Assembly: GCA_030765065.1 (NCBI GenBank)
Contig: CM060989.1
Coordinates: 42,895,501 to 42,959,500 of the forward strand
From: Deroplatys truncata
Lineage: Eukaryota; Arthropoda; Insecta; Mantodea; Mantidae
DNA: 64,000 nt
Direction of reading: 5' to 3'
Within the stretch, counting starts at the first letter, position 1; the number at the start of each line of letters is the position of its first letter. This document shows positions 63,591-64,000 of this stretch, piece after piece. Below the pieces are notes generated by a model. That model ran no database searches and was not told where the DNA came from. It was given only the letters and a program-made list of their open reading frames with translations. The translations under genes were made by a program, and so were the position numbers.

Positions 63591-64000
63591 CCCAAGACCT
63601 ATTGCACAGCAACCAGGTGCACTAACAACTGATCTAGGAGGCTAGGCTTCCTTTCCTTGTCGGTTAAAGTAATCTGCGTATGGTTCTCAACTCCTTTTTT
63701 CCTTTGGTACTAAAGTTGTAATTTGATCCATATTGTAATCTTTGCTATATCTCCAGTGTCCCTATATCTCCTATTCTGTTTTTACCTGCTTTTCTACATC
63801 ACTTGCATTCTTTTCTAGCAGCTAGCATATGAACCCCGTTCCTACTATCGCCCTAGATCTTGCTATCCCTTCCCAACTTCTGTTTCAGCTTCTTAGGGTT
63901 TTAACGCTTTCACGGATACGTAACATTTTTCCGTCTTCTGTAGTCAAACATATATACCAGAACCGTTAAATTCACTGCCTTAGTATGACTTTCCTTCTTG
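63591..64000. repeat. Long diverged block 13 (subtype delta, cut by window end)
   Basis: The first 410 bp of another delta block follow block 12 base for base as far as I could compare (GCTATATCTCC, TAGCAGCTAGC, CTTCTTAGGG). It starts 3905 bp, nine monomer units, after block 12. Confidence 0.9.

Noticed and set aside
1-64000. CRISPR-like or bacterial repeat array
   Set aside because: Monomers are 433 bp and contiguous with no short repeat/spacer alternation. The LINE insertion and target duplications are eukaryotic features.
1-64000. CENP-B-box-like motif that would mark a centromeric satellite
   Set aside because: The closest strings (TTTCGGTTCCC, AACCCGAGGCC) do not match the TTCG....A..CGGG core. 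Centromere location cannot be inferred from this sequence.

Overview
The whole window is eukaryotic satellite DNA interrupted by one retrotransposon. I see no ordinary host gene. About 120 copies of a roughly 433-bp monomer lie head to tail in one orientation. The monomer is AT-rich and pyrimidine-biased on the + strand. Read on the - strand, every monomer carries a tRNA-like module with A-box and B-box-like motifs at tRNA spacing. The satellite therefore looks as if it arose from a tRNA gene, tRNA pseudogene or tRNA-derived SINE that became tandemly amplified. The only recognisable protein sequence is a reverse transcriptase fragment of a Jockey-type non-LTR retrotransposon. That family is commonest in arthropods, so an insect or other arthropod heterochromatic array is the best guess, but the species cannot be read from the sequence.

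Layout: 13 diverged 'long blocks' of about 936 bp interrupt the regular array, starting at 4241, 7277, 12049, 15087, 17695, 21165, 25938, 30708, 42371, 49735, 53628, 59686 and 63591 (the last runs off the window). Between them lie runs of 4 to 22 regular monomers. After subtracting the LINE and one 69-bp duplication, every block-to-block distance is close to an integer number of 433.5-bp units (6, 7, 7, 8, 9, 9, 11, 11, 11, 14, 17 and 24). The repeat register is thus kept through the blocks. Blocks 1-8 (left of the LINE) and blocks 9-13 (right of it) form two sequence families. On the left, blocks 3-7 alternate between two subtypes, which marks a higher-order repeat of about 5.65-6.08 kb.

At 35070-36251 sits a 5'-truncated LINE: the C-terminal part of the reverse transcriptase, a 3' UTR, a polyadenylation signal and a short ACTTGGAAA-type tail. 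Perfect 13-bp target-site duplications, cut from the satellite itself, flank it. It lies about 230 bp from the point where left-type monomers give way to right-type monomers.

Recent dynamics are visible as near-identical tracts. 11.4-17.1 kb is tandemly repeated at 17.1-23.2 kb with one extra monomer. 24.1-27.5 kb is a mosaic of 9.4-10.9 and 11.7-13.6 kb with two monomers skipped. 38.6-45.2 kb is repeated at 56.0-62.1 kb with one monomer missing. 58.2-60.1 kb recurs at 62.1-64.0 kb. These whole-monomer steps are what unequal exchange in a satellite would leave. All counts and alignments were made by eye.
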